From contig NZ_QQWI01000002.1 of the NCBI RefSeq assembly GCF_004125825.1, positions 248,001 to 312,000 on the forward strand: a DNA stretch of 64,000 nucleotides. Direction: 5' to 3'. The notes beneath the pieces were generated by a model. The model was not told the DNA's origin and did no database searches. It worked only from the letters and a program-made list of their open reading frames with translations. This DNA is from Fusibacter sp. A1 (GTDB lineage: Bacteria; Bacillota; Clostridia; Peptostreptococcales; Acidaminobacteraceae). Shown in pieces: positions 18,042 to 26,499 of the stretch; positions within the stretch are counted from its first letter, which is position 1; the number at the start of each line of letters is the position of its first letter. Both the position numbers and the translations under genes were made by a program.

Positions 18042-19382
18042 ATGAAAGCCATACAAATCAATAGGCAATATGCATCTGTAGAAGCTGAAAAACTAGAGGC
18101 ATTATCGAAAGATGCTATCGAAGCACTGAAAAAGTTACATAACAAGACAGGTAAGGGCAATGACTTTCTAGGTTGGGTCGATTATCCTGAGCTTTTGACT
18201 GAAGAGATCGTCACTGAACTTAAAGAAACCGCAGACCATATAAGAAAAGAAGCGGACGTCTTGTTGGTAGTAGGTATCGGCGGATCTTATCTAGGGGCCA
18301 AGAGCGTGATTGAAGCGTTAACTGAACCCTTCCAGTCGGAAATAGCGATCAAGGAAGGTAAAGGTCTTAGAATCTACTTTGTAGGACATCAGATGAGTTC
18401 AAGCTACCTAAAAGGTTTAATGAACCATATTAAGGATGAACGGGTATTTGTGAATGTGATTTCAAAATCTGGAACGACAACAGAGCCTGCTGTCGCATTT
18501 AGAATGATTAAGACATTTATGGAAGAGAAATACGGCGAGGACTACGCAAAACGTATTATAGCCACTACGGATAAGAGCCGAGGCGCCTTAAGAACACTTG
18601 CAAATCAGACTGGAATGAAAAGCTATGTAATTCCTGATGATGTCGGTGGACGATTTTCAGTATTCACTCCTGTAGGCCTGTTGCCAATCGCTTGTGCGGG
18701 TATCGATATCGCGGCACTTGTAAAAGGCGCACAGGTAGCGTTTGAAGAAACAAAAAATGAAAACTGGGAACAGAACATCGCTCTTCAATATGCGATGTTA
18801 AGAAGTGAACTCTATGCGAATGGTAAAAAGTCTGAAATCCTTGTAAATTACGAGCCGGCCATCTCCTTTGTCGCAGAGTGGTGGAAACAGTTATATGGCG
18901 AAAGTGAAGGCAAAGACGGCAAGGGTCTTCTACCTCATGCCATGAGTTTCACAACAGACCTTCACTCACTTGGCCAATACGTTCAAGAAGGTGAAAGAAT
19001 TCTTTTTGAAACCGTAATCAATATCGCTGAAGATAGTACGCCGGTTTATGTGGAAGAGGATGCGCAAGATCTTGACGGACTTAATTATCTTGCAGGAAAA
19101 TCCGTCTATGACATCAATCAGTTTGCGATGCAGGGAACATTACTTGCCCATGTCGAAGGTGGAGTGCCGAATATCATCATCAACATGGCGAAGCTTGACG
19201 CATATCATATCGGATATATGTACTACTTCTTTATGAAGTCATGCGGTATCAGCGGTTATATGCTTGATGTGAATCCATTTGACCAACCGGGCGTGGAAGC
19301 ATATAAGAAAAACATGTTCGGATTGCTCGGTAAACCTGGCTTTGAAGCGCTTGGTGAAGAGTTGAGAGAGAAATTGAAGTAA
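18042..19382 (+). CDS. pgi: Glucose-6-phosphate isomerase
   Basis: This 446-residue protein is the shorter Bacillota/Thermotoga-like Pgi type. It shows VVGIGGSYLGAKSV, VISKSGTTTEPA (phosphate-binding), GGRFSVFTPVGLLP (PGI signature) and a C-terminal HVEGGVPNIIIN/FDQPGVEAYKKNMFGLL region containing the catalytic His/Lys. It interconverts glucose-6-phosphate and fructose-6-phosphate. ATG follows GGAGAGGTGACTA. It is monocistronic between terminators. Confidence 0.98.
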   Translation: MKAIQINRQYASVEAEKLEALSKDAIEALKKLHNKTGKGNDFLGWVDYPELLTEEIVTELKETADHIRKEADVLLVVGIGGSYLGAKSVIEALTEPFQSEIAIKEGKGLRIYFVGHQMSSSYLKGLMNHIKDERVFVNVISKSGTTTEPAVAFRMIKTFMEEKYGEDYAKRIIATTDKSRGALRTLANQTGMKSYVIPDDVGGRFSVFTPVGLLPIACAGIDIAALVKGAQVAFEETKNENWEQNIALQYAMLRSELYANGKKSEILVNYEPAISFVAEWWKQLYGESEGKDGKGLLPHAMSFTTDLHSLGQYVQEGERILFETVINIAEDSTPVYVEEDAQDLDGLNYLAGKSVYDINQFAMQGTLLAHVEGGVPNIIINMAKLDAYHIGYMYYFFMKSCGISGYMLDVNPFDQPGVEAYKKNMFGLLGKPGFEALGEELREKLK

Positions 19383-19401
19383 GGGATAAAGATTAAAGAG
19401 T

Positions 19402-19433
19402 AAAAGGGCTGATTGATGAACAGCCCTTTTTTT
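19402..19433. terminator. Terminator between pgi and lysC (convergent)
   Basis: AAAAGGGCTG / CAGCCCTTTT with a T-run on the right and an A-run on the left, so it can serve both genes. It ends right at the lysC stop. Confidence 0.88.
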
Positions 19434-20643
19434 ATAGGTCGAATGCTTTGGCTATGTGGGTGACGGCTTGTTGTTTTAGCGCTTTTGGAAGTGTGTAGGA
19501 GATGCTGATCTCGCTGGTGGTGACTTGGTAGAAGGGAATGTCGTGTGCTGCGAAGATGTCAAATAGTTTGGATGCGACTCCGGTCTGGCTGACCATGCCA
19601 ACACCGACAACGGATAATTTGACGACGTTATCGTCAAAGTTGAATGTCGCGCCGTCGTTGTCCATAAGGCTTTGCCTTAAGATCTGCGAGACGATTTCAG
19701 CGTCGTCCTTCAAAGTGGTGAAGGATAAGGTGACAAAGCCGTCGTATGGAGCCGTTTGAGAAATCATATCGACTAGAACGTTCTCCTGAGCAAGTGACGC
19801 GAAAAGTCTGGCGATGCGCTTATAGTCATACGGCATGCGCGTGACTGTTGCCATCAAGCAATTGTCTGTAACTGTCAGTCCTGTGACTGCCTTTTGTTCC
19901 ATAGTCTCATCCAGCTCCTTTACTAGTGTTCCCGGGATATCCATTGTGTTTAATCCGATGATCAGCGGTACATTGTATTTATGTCCTACCTCAATCGCTC
20001 GTGTCTCCATGATGCCGGCGCCGGTGCTGGCCATTTCAAGCATTTCGTCATAACTGACCACATCTAATTTTTTAGCAGCTGGGTAAAGGCGTGGATCGAT
20101 ACTGTAGACCCCATCCACATCGGTGTAGATCTCACAGGTCCCTCCTAAAGCCGCCGACAGGGAAACCGCAGTGGTATCTGATCCACCTCGTCCGAGTGTT
20201 GTGATGTCGCCGAGGTCTGTCACACCTTGAAAACCTGCGACCACCACGATTGAACCTTTGTCCAGGTGTGCCTGGATTCGGTCGGATTCAATATTTTGAA
20301 TTCTTGCTTTAGAGTGGATTGCGTCGGTTTTTATGCCAGCCTGCGCACCTGTCAGACACACCGCATCGATTCCTTGCGCCTTGAGGGCCATGGACAAGAG
20401 CGCGATTGAAACTTGTTCACCTGTTGCAAGAAGCATGTCCATGTCTCTTTTGTCGGGTTTTGCAGTCAGAGAACCTGCAAGCGATACGAGATGATCGGTT
20501 GATTTTCCCATAGCAGAAACTACGATTACCAGTTGCTGACCTGATCGATGCCTTAGCATCAGTTTTTTTGCGATAGTTTGCATTTTTAGTGTGGTGGCTA
20601 CAGAGGTGCCACCGAATTTCAGTACGTGCAAGTTAGTATGCAT
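19432..20643 (-). CDS. lysC: Aspartate kinase, lysine-riboswitch controlled
   Basis: This 403-residue monofunctional aspartokinase has the N-terminal KFGGTSVAT motif, VVSAMGKSTDHLV, ATGEQVSIALLSMAL, the TLGRGGSDTTAVSLSAALG motif, and two C-terminal ACT domains (about 265-400; VSVVGVGM-type turn LSVVGVGMVSQTG). It phosphorylates aspartate as the first step to lysine, threonine and methionine. Its start ATG has AAAGGAGGCAAC upstream. A complete lysine aptamer plus terminator lies in the leader, so this is the lysine-repressed isozyme. Confidence 0.97.
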   Translation of the reverse strand: MHTNLHVLKFGGTSVATTLKMQTIAKKLMLRHRSGQQLVIVVSAMGKSTDHLVSLAGSLTAKPDKRDMDMLLATGEQVSIALLSMALKAQGIDAVCLTGAQAGIKTDAIHSKARIQNIESDRIQAHLDKGSIVVVAGFQGVTDLGDITTLGRGGSDTTAVSLSAALGGTCEIYTDVDGVYSIDPRLYPAAKKLDVVSYDEMLEMASTGAGIMETRAIEVGHKYNVPLIIGLNTMDIPGTLVKELDETMEQKAVTGLTVTDNCLMATVTRMPYDYKRIARLFASLAQENVLVDMISQTAPYDGFVTLSFTTLKDDAEIVSQILRQSLMDNDGATFNFDDNVVKLSVVGVGMVSQTGVASKLFDIFAAHDIPFYQVTTSEISISYTLPKALKQQAVTHIAKAFDL

Positions 20644-20669
20644 GTTGCCTCCTTTGTCAATTGAGCAAC

Positions 20670-20699
20670 AAAAAACACAGGCAAAGTGAGCCTGCGTTT
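20670..20699 (-). terminator. Riboswitch expression-platform terminator
   Basis: On the minus strand, ACGCAGGC / GCCTGTGT followed by TTTTT, between the lysine aptamer and the lysC ribosome site. It is the expected OFF-state attenuator. Confidence 0.85.
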
Positions 20700-20717
20700 A
20701 CGCGTATCCCTTTGCCC

Positions 20718-20866
20718 AATGCGAGCGAGCGCGCCATCCTTAGTGCGGGCACACTAAGGTAGACAGTGATATACTTGTTCAGTATACCCCCAATGAATTT
20801 CATTTCGGCGGTTTCCCCTTTCTGCTTTCGCATACTCATGTCAACCGCAGCCTCTCGATTCGCATT
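20718..20866 (-). ncRNA. Lysine riboswitch (L-box) aptamer upstream of lysC
   Basis: On the minus strand the leader reads AGAGGCTGCGGTTGACAT, GAGTATGCG, then AGAAAGGGGAAACCGCCGAA, the conserved core blocks of the L-box. It is followed by a TACCTTAGTG...CACTAAGG arm and an ACTGTC/GGATGG core. P1 closes by AATGCGA..CGAG with CTCG.TCGCATT. It binds lysine and directs termination at the downstream hairpin. This explains the 86-codon open frame here, which is not a gene. Confidence 0.92.
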
Positions 20867-20887
20867 TTGTATTCGATTGTTCTTGAT

Positions 20888-20917
20888 AGTGTAACACATA
20901 AGTTTTACTTCGGTCAA
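20888..20917 (-). promoter_or_regulatory. Promoter for the lysC riboswitch transcript
   Basis: On the minus strand, TTGACC (20912-20917), 18-base spacer, TACACT (20888-20893), about 22 bases before aptamer P1. Confidence 0.65.
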
Positions 20918-20936
20918 AACGTTTTTTTGATATATT

Positions 20937-20965
20937 TTGAACCTTATGCCTTTTCATGTTAAACT
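20937..20965 (+). promoter_or_regulatory. Weak promoter for the PilZ-like/DUF1232/hpt operon
   Basis: TTGAAC (20937-20942), 17 bases, TAAACT (20960-20965) preceded by TG. It is divergent from the lysC promoter. Confidence 0.4.
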
Positions 20966-21010
20966 GAAGGAAGGGTATTGCACTCTAACGAAGATTAGGA
21001 GTAACGGAGT

Positions 21011-21412
21011 ATGGGCAAAACGACTACAGTCACGTATTATGAAAGAATCAAGTGTTTCTCTTACTATAGAAACGGGAAGCAGATTCCTGTTAAGGACGGA
21101 ATCGAACTCATTATGATCGGGTTTACCGACGTAGGTATAAAATGCATCAGTGAAGACACGTTTCAGATCGGCGATGTCGCGATACTGAATATTCATATCG
21201 ACAAATTTCCATATGAAAAACTAATGTGCAACTGCATGACCGTAGAAACCTATGGAGAGATGAAGGAAATCGTAATGGAAATCATGGGCATGCCGAATTC
21301 CTTAAGCGATAAGATCAGAGAATTTGCATCAAACAGCAAGGATGACAGGTTGAACTTGAACGAGAGTGAAAAAAAGACATTGAGAAAGGTCTTTAAACAT
21401 CTGATGGATTGA
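21011..21412 (+). CDS. Hypothetical protein, possibly a divergent PilZ-like beta-barrel
   Basis: This 133-residue cytoplasmic protein starts ATG with AGGAG 8 bases upstream. Residues 20-85 look like a small beta-barrel: GIELIMIGFTDVGIKCISED, then FQIGDVAILNIHID and a further strand MCNCMTVE. The spacing resembles PilZ domains (DIS-x-GGI, then GD-x-v-x-l), but the RxxxR motif that binds cyclic di-GMP is not seen, so the assignment is tentative. The C-terminal 40 residues are charged and helical. It is the first gene of a cluster with DUF1232 and hpt. Confidence 0.6.
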   Translation: MGKTTTVTYYERIKCFSYYRNGKQIPVKDGIELIMIGFTDVGIKCISEDTFQIGDVAILNIHIDKFPYEKLMCNCMTVETYGEMKEIVMEIMGMPNSLSDKIREFASNSKDDRLNLNESEKKTLRKVFKHLMD

Positions 21413-21423
21413 AGGTGACCGAC

Positions 21424-21762
21424 ATGCTTAAAAATATTAAATACTTCAAGTATCTATTCAAGTATCTTAAAGATAGTGATTATCCTATTTTAGAAAAAAT
21501 CTACATCGCAGCAGGAGTCTTTTACATCGTGTTTCCATATGATGTGCTGCCGGAACCGATTTTTCCATTTGGCGTGCTGGACGACTCAGTCATATTCATT
21601 ACGTTAATTTATTATTTAGGTAAGTTGCTTAACACTTACTACCTTGATAAAATTAAGACTCAAGAGGCGTTTGATGTTGAAAATGCCATTAAAGCGGATT
21701 ATGAAGAAGTGAAACCAGGAGGAGAGCATGAGACAGGACATAAAAGAGATACTGATTGGTGA
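21424..21762 (+). CDS. DUF1232/YkvA family small membrane protein
   Basis: The start is ATG 21424, five bases after AAGGTGA; in-frame TTG 21409 and GTG 21415 are less likely. The 112-residue product has the DUF1232 pattern: ILEKIYIAAGVFYIVFPYDVLP, then FGVLDDSVIFITLIYYLGKLL, a short amphipathic or membrane hairpin, and an acidic tail. The function of the family is unknown. Its end overlaps the hpt start by 35 bases. Confidence 0.85.
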   Translation: MLKNIKYFKYLFKYLKDSDYPILEKIYIAAGVFYIVFPYDVLPEPIFPFGVLDDSVIFITLIYYLGKLLNTYYLDKIKTQEAFDVENAIKADYEEVKPGGEHETGHKRDTDW

Positions 21763-22264
21763 GGATGAACTTAAGAAGATATGTGCACGTATCGGCGAGG
21801 ATATCACTAGAGACTACTGGGATAAGGATTTAATGGTCATCGGTATTTTAAAGGGCGCCAATGTATTTATGAGTGACCTTATCAGACAAATCGATCATCC
21901 TCTTGATGTGGATTTCATGGCTGTTTCAAGCTATGGACTAGCTACAGAGAGTTCTGGAGTGGTAAAAATTCTCAAGGACTTGGATCTGAGCATTGAAGGA
22001 CGCGATATTCTTATTGTTGAAGACATCATCGATACAGGATTGACTCTAAAGTATCTGACTGAGAACCTTTGGTCGAGAAAACCCAAGTCCATTAAAATAT
22101 GCACATTACTTGATAAGCCTGCAAGACGAAAGGTAGATTTGCCGATCGACTACAAAGGTGTCGAAGTGCCAGATGAGTTTATCGTAGGCTATGGAATCGA
22201 TTATGCCGAGAAGTACAGAAACCTTCCTTTTGTGGCGGTTTTGAAACCTTCTGTGTACGAATAG
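21728..22264 (+). CDS. hpt: Hypoxanthine phosphoribosyltransferase
   Basis: This 178-residue protein has the HPRT pattern: VIGILKGANVFMSDL, FMAVSSYG, the PRPP loop ILIVEDIIDTGLTL (about 95-108), CTLLDKPARR and a PDEFIVGYGIDYAEKYRNLPF tail. It salvages hypoxanthine or guanine with PRPP to IMP or GMP. The ATG follows AGGAGGAGAGC and lies within the end of the DUF1232 gene, implying translational coupling. Confidence 0.97.
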   Translation: MRQDIKEILIGEDELKKICARIGEDITRDYWDKDLMVIGILKGANVFMSDLIRQIDHPLDVDFMAVSSYGLATESSGVVKILKDLDLSIEGRDILIVEDIIDTGLTLKYLTENLWSRKPKSIKICTLLDKPARRKVDLPIDYKGVEVPDEFIVGYGIDYAEKYRNLPFVAVLKPSVYE

Positions 22265-22309
22265 AAAGATGCACAAGAAGTAGTGATAAACTTTAGATAG
22301 TGTCACTAA

Positions 22310-22357
22310 TTGAAAATTACCTTAAAGCTGTATACAATGAGTAAGTCATAGACTTAC
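22310..22357 (+). promoter_or_regulatory. Promoter with a palindrome over the start site for pduL-deoC
   Basis: TTGAAA (22310-22315), 17 bases, TACAAT (22333-22338). A perfect palindrome GTAAGTC-ATA-GACTTAC (22341-22357) covers the expected transcription start, a classic repressor position. A second weak hairpin, AGGCGCA / TGTGCCT, lies at about 22392-22406 just before the pduL ribosome site. Confidence 0.6.
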
Positions 22358-22417
22358 CCATTCTAATAAAAAAAGGATGAAAGGCGCATTACTACTTATG
22401 TGCCTAAGGAGGAAACA

Positions 22418-22990
22418 ATGACTAAGAAACTAGTTCCAGTGGGTATTTCAAATCGTCACATTCATTTGTCACAAGCTGACATCGACGTATTGTTTGGTGA
22501 GGGTCATGAGTTGACAAACTTTAAAGACCTGAAGCAACCTGGTCAATATGCTTGTGAGGAAAAAGTTGATTTAGTAGGACCAAGGGGTACTATTAAAGGT
22601 GTAAGGATCTTAGGTCCTGCAAGAAAACAAAGTCAAATCGAAGTTTCGATTACAGATAGCTTTGCCTTAGGGGTAAAACCACCGGTAAGAGGTTCAGGCG
22701 ATTTAGCTGGTAGCCCAGGTATTAAAATGGTTGGTCCTAAAGGTGAGGTTGAACTTTCTGAAGGTGTAATTGCTGCAGAAAGACATATCCATATGCACAC
22801 ATCTGAGGCTGAAACTTTTGGACTTAAGGATAGGGACGTTGTATCTGTTCAAGTAGAAGGCGAAAGAAGCATCGTTTTCAATAAGGTCCTTGTTAGAGTG
22901 CATCCAGAGTTTGCACTTGAGTTTCACGTTGATGTAGATGAGGCGAATGCAGCTGGTCTTAAAAACGGCGTAGAAGTAGAAATAATATAA
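22418..22990 (+). CDS. pduL: Phosphate propanoyl/acetyltransferase, PduL type
   Basis: The start is ATG 22418 behind AAGGAGG (a GTG at 22400 is in frame). The 190-residue product has PduL signatures: PVGISNRHIHLSQADID, LKQPGQYACEEKV, ILGPARKQSQIEVS, GSPGIKMVGPKGEVEL and AERHIHMHTSEAE with paired metal-binding histidines. PduL converts acyl-CoA and phosphate to acyl-phosphate and CoA. It stands alone with deoC rather than in a microcompartment operon, so it probably acts as a housekeeping phosphotransacetylase, for example on acetyl-CoA from acetaldehyde. Confidence 0.96.
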   Translation: MTKKLVPVGISNRHIHLSQADIDVLFGEGHELTNFKDLKQPGQYACEEKVDLVGPRGTIKGVRILGPARKQSQIEVSITDSFALGVKPPVRGSGDLAGSPGIKMVGPKGEVELSEGVIAAERHIHMHTSEAETFGLKDRDVVSVQVEGERSIVFNKVLVRVHPEFALEFHVDVDEANAAGLKNGVEVEII

Positions 22991-23002
22991 GAAGGTGAAA
23001 AT

Positions 23003-23671
23003 GTGAACATCAATAGGTACATTGATCATACGATCTTAAAACCAGAATCAAGCAAAGAAGCAGTACTTAAAGTTTGTGAAGAGGCAAGAACACATGAGTT
23101 CTTCTCAGTATGTGTAAATCCTTACTACATTCCTGTAGTAAAAGAAGCACTTGAGGGTTCAATTGTAAAGGTTTGCGCGGTTGTCGGTTTTCCACTTGGT
23201 GCTTCTGTCAAAGAAGTGAAAGCATTTGAAACAGCGAAGGCGATTGAAGCTGGCGCTGATGAAATCGATATGGTAATCAACATCGCAGCACTTAAGAACG
23301 GTGAGCTAGATGTCGTTCTTGAGGATATCAAAGCGGTAAAAGCTGAAACTGCCGGCAAAGCACTACTTAAAGTCATTATTGAATCTTGTTTGTTGACAGA
23401 CGAAGAAAAAGTGAAAGCTTGCGAACTTTCAGTCGAAGCAGGAGCCGAATTCGTCAAGACGTCTACTGGATTTAGTACTGGTGGTGCTACAGCTGATGAC
23501 ATCGCGCTCATGAGAAAAACTGTGGGACCTAAAATTGGTGTTAAGGCTTCTGGCGGAGTTAGGGATTTTGAAACCGCAATGGCGATGGTAAATGCCGGTG
23601 CGACAAGAATTGGCGCGAGTGCGTCAGTTGCAATCGCAACTCATCAGGAAGCAACCGGTGACGGGTATTAA
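23003..23671 (+). CDS. deoC: Deoxyribose-phosphate aldolase
   Basis: This 222-residue DERA starts at GTG behind GAAGGTG. It shows IDHTILKP at the N-terminus, [37 protein letters not shown] with the catalytic Schiff-base Lys region, EFVKTSTGF and [11 protein letters not shown]. It splits 2-deoxyribose-5-phosphate into glyceraldehyde-3-phosphate and acetaldehyde. It is 12 bases after pduL and shares its promoter. Confidence 0.98.
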   Translation: MNINRYIDHTILKPESSKEAVLKVCEEARTHEFFSVCVNPYYIPVVKEALEGSIVKVCAVVGFPLGASVKEVKAFETAKAIEAGADEIDMVINIAALKNGELDVVLEDIKAVKAETAGKALLKVIIESCLLTDEEKVKACELSVEAGAEFVKTSTGFSTGGATADDIALMRKTVGPKIGVKASGGVRDFETAMAMVNAGATRIGASASVAIATHQEATGDGY

Positions 23672-23692
23672 GCCTTATTGAAGAGATAGAGT

Positions 23693-23722
23693 AAAGAAAG
23701 CACTTATGTGCTTTCTTTTTTT
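23693..23722 (+). terminator. Terminator after deoC
   Basis: AAAGAAAGCAC / GTGCTTTCTTT stem with a short TTAT loop, then a run of T. Confidence 0.9.
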
Positions 23723-23786
23723 GTGCCTTTATAAATACCCATTTTAGATAAAAAATATCAAATAAATTCAGAAAACTTCAAATATG

Positions 23787-23816
23787 TCGACAATTATGCT
23801 GTAAAAAAGTTATAAT
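23787..23816 (+). promoter_or_regulatory. Promoter for the FapA/DUF342 gene
   Basis: TCGACA (23787-23792), 18 bases, TATAAT (23811-23816), 34 bases before the start codon. Confidence 0.6.
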
Positions 23817-23849
23817 TGACATAATACGACTTAATGTTGAGGTGAATGG

Positions 23850-25430
23850 ATGGACTTATTTCAGAATGATTATTTCAGATTGTATTTGGATGGAATCAAT
23901 GTCTTTATTGCAGTAGTTAAAGTGGGCTATGATTTAAAGTCCTTCACAGAGGTCACAGAAATTTTACCTAGACTGAAGCTGACTAATTTCGGAAACTTGA
24001 ATCGATGTATCACAGGTGAGGTGGCTAAGCCACTGATCATCGGCGTATATAGGGATAAAATTGAAATTGAAATCACACGGGACGAACTTGAAGCCTTTAT
24101 CAAGCTCAACATGACAAGCGAGGACTGCGGCCGTGAAAGCGCTCAGCTGATGACCGAGATGGTAGAAGCCGTAAAAGCTCGTGGAATCACAACCGGAATC
24201 GTAAAAGAAGTGTTCAAACCAGTACCCGACCTAGGAAAAAGGATACTGGTTGCAAAAGGGGTGGAGCCTGTTCCGGGTGAGGACGCGACGGTAAGCTATT
24301 ACAGGTTTTCACAGAAGAAACCCCTGATGCTCAGCAACGGGAACGTCAACCACTACGAACTGAATCTGATTGATAATGTGAACGTTGGGGAATGGCTGGG
24401 TGAGAAAACACCCGCGACGATCGGAAAGGCGGGAACGAGTGTGTTCGGCCTTCCAGTTCCGGCAAAAGTCGGTAGAGACATCACATTAAAATACGACCAC
24501 AGGACGGTTGCCTGCACAACAAGCGAGGGCGGAAAGTCTGCCTTATATGCGCTCAAAGATGGGGCGGTAAAAATGCTTGAAGGAAAAATCATGGTAGACA
24601 ACCATCTTAAAGTGGATGGAGACGTCGATTATACGACAGGGAATATAGATTTTGACGGCTATGTGACGATCACAGGCGTAGTCAAAGATGGTTTCTCGGT
24701 GGTTGCTGAAAATGACATCACAATCAACGGCGATATGGGCGTCGGTGCGATCAATGTGATTCAATCAAAGCAAGGCAATATTTTTATCAAGGGTGGCGTC
24801 AACGGTAAAAACACCGCAAGAATCATTGCCGGACAAAATGTGTATCTGAAGTATGTCAATGAAGCGAAAGTGACTGCTGACAATATCATCAACATAGGCT
24901 TTTACGCGATGGACAGCGACCTGAAAGCAAAAAAACTAATCGTCAGTCCCGAACAAGGCCGTATCATCGGTGGAAAAGTCGAAGTCAAACATCAGATCAT
25001 CACAGGAACAATCGGTAACCGGTCTGAAAGAAGAACTGACATATCCGTGACGGGGTTTGAAAGAGGATGCGTTAAGGATGAACTCGAAGCGGCGCTGATC
25101 AAATACAATGAACTACATGTAAAAGGCAACAGACTCAAAAAACAGCTTGAGATATTTGAAGGCAATATGGAACGACTGGACGAAAAGGGACTGAATACCT
25201 ACAAGGGCATGGTAATCACCTATGAGCACCTTATGGATGAGACCAGGAGGCTTGAGAGCAATGTTGAGATGCTCGAAGAGATTTTAAAGACACGTGGAGA
25301 CGGCGAGGTGAGAATTCATCAAAACGCGTTTCCAAAAACCTGCCTTGTGATTAAGAACCTGCAAAAGAGAATCAAAGATTCACTTTCTGGCAGCTTCTAT
25401 GTCGAAAACAACAGTTTACACTTTGAGTAG
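23850..25430 (+). CDS. FapA family (DUF342) polymer-forming protein
   Basis: This 526-residue protein has the DUF342/FapA layout: an N-terminal alpha/beta region, an internal KTPATIGKAGTSVFGLPVPA segment, and a central right-handed beta-helix (about 250-390) with repeats such as VDGDVDYTTGNIDFDG, ITGVVKDGFSVVAENDI, INGDMGVGAINVI. A coiled coil (about 410-480, NELHVKGNRLKKQLEIFEGN) follows. Members are cytoplasmic or cell-surface-associated scaffold proteins linked in some species to flagellar or envelope functions. No signal peptide is seen. Confidence 0.88.
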   Translation: MDLFQNDYFRLYLDGINVFIAVVKVGYDLKSFTEVTEILPRLKLTNFGNLNRCITGEVAKPLIIGVYRDKIEIEITRDELEAFIKLNMTSEDCGRESAQLMTEMVEAVKARGITTGIVKEVFKPVPDLGKRILVAKGVEPVPGEDATVSYYRFSQKKPLMLSNGNVNHYELNLIDNVNVGEWLGEKTPATIGKAGTSVFGLPVPAKVGRDITLKYDHRTVACTTSEGGKSALYALKDGAVKMLEGKIMVDNHLKVDGDVDYTTGNIDFDGYVTITGVVKDGFSVVAENDITINGDMGVGAINVIQSKQGNIFIKGGVNGKNTARIIAGQNVYLKYVNEAKVTADNIINIGFYAMDSDLKAKKLIVSPEQGRIIGGKVEVKHQIITGTIGNRSERRTDISVTGFERGCVKDELEAALIKYNELHVKGNRLKKQLEIFEGNMERLDEKGLNTYKGMVITYEHLMDETRRLESNVEMLEEILKTRGDGEVRIHQNAFPKTCLVIKNLQKRIKDSLSGSFYVENNSLHFE

Positions 25431-25527
25431 CCAGCGGATCAGCAGTATGGGGATCTAAAAAGTGTAGCTTGCAAAAGAACCGAGAAGGAAAAATAAGATC
25501 AGTCGTCTAATTTATCAGTTGCATTAT

Positions 25528-25556
25528 AAATCCCCATTAATTGGGGATTTTTTTTT
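25528..25556 (+). terminator. Terminator after the FapA/DUF342 gene
   Basis: AAATCCCC-ATTAATT-GGGGATTT, followed by TTTTTT. Confidence 0.9.
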
Positions 25557-25598
25557 GTACTTAGGTTATAATCTAGATAGAAAGACAAGGAGGACTTT

Positions 25599-26483
25599 AT
25601 GAAATACGTGTTTATTATAAATCCTAAGTCAGGTCTTACAACCATTCAAAAAAACGTTATCAAGGTCGTTCAACGCCTACTCGATAGTAATCATGAAGTG
25701 ACCGTTTTTGAAACTCTTGTAGAAGGAGATGCCAAACGGATTGCACAGCATGCTCCGACGTGCGATCTGCTAATAGCGGTAGGCGGCGATGGGACGGTAC
25801 ATGAAGTGGTAAACGGTTTGATGCAAAACGAGATTAAGACAACACTCGCCATCATACCCGCAGGAACAGTAAACGATTTAGCGAGCCATTTTAAACTTCC
25901 TACAAAGGAAAATGGTATTTTCAACTATCTGACAGACTTCAAAGTTGTCAATGTGGATGTCGGCCTAGCCAATGGAACCTATTTTACGAATGTCATTGCA
26001 GCTGGATTCATCTCAGACATCGGTTTTAAGGTAGACCGAAACCGCAAGAAGCTCTTTGGTAAGTTCGCGTATTATATCGAAGCCGTTTTCGATGCCATCA
26101 AGTCCATGAAAAAAGCCAATCGCTTTAAAATCACAATTGGCGAGCACACAGTAGAATTGGATGCATATATGTTTATTGCCATCAACAGCACCCATCTTGG
26201 CGGGCTATCCTATTTTGCCCCTCATGCGTCATGTTTTGACGGCTTTATTGATTTGTTCATCATCAAGAAGACAGGACTTATCGGAGGTTTCATTCTTTTG
26301 TTTGAAATGCTCCTAGGACGTCATATAGAGGATCACAATGTTATCTATTTTAAAGTGAAATCCTTTGAAGTGGATTGCAAAGAGAATCTCACCGTCGATA
26401 TCGACGGTGAAAAAGGGGATAAGCTGCCTTATAAGATATCTGTTTTAAAAGGAGCTTTAAGTTTAGCAACTTTAAATGACTAA
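25599..26483 (+). CDS. Diacylglycerol kinase family lipid kinase (YegS/DagK type)
   Basis: This 294-residue protein has the DAGK catalytic pattern: FIINPKSG at the N-terminus, LLIAVGGDGTVHEVVNGL (nucleotide-binding GGDGT at about residue 65), IIPAGTVNDLASHF and VDVGLANGTYFTNVIAAG. The C-terminal beta-sandwich includes INSTHLGGLSYFAPHASCFDG and VDIDGEKGDKLP. It phosphorylates diacylglycerol or a related lipid at the membrane face. ATG follows AAGGAGG. It is monocistronic and convergent with the next gene. Confidence 0.94.
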   Translation: MKYVFIINPKSGLTTIQKNVIKVVQRLLDSNHEVTVFETLVEGDAKRIAQHAPTCDLLIAVGGDGTVHEVVNGLMQNEIKTTLAIIPAGTVNDLASHFKLPTKENGIFNYLTDFKVVNVDVGLANGTYFTNVIAAGFISDIGFKVDRNRKKLFGKFAYYIEAVFDAIKSMKKANRFKITIGEHTVELDAYMFIAINSTHLGGLSYFAPHASCFDGFIDLFIIKKTGLIGGFILLFEMLLGRHIEDHNVIYFKVKSFEVDCKENLTVDIDGEKGDKLPYKISVLKGALSLATLND

Positions 26484-26499
26484 ATTGCTGAAGATCAAA

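Noticed and set aside
20657-20917. 86-codon minus-strand open frame upstream of lysC
   Set aside because: It overlies the lysine aptamer and terminator; codons follow the RNA structure and there is no ribosome site.
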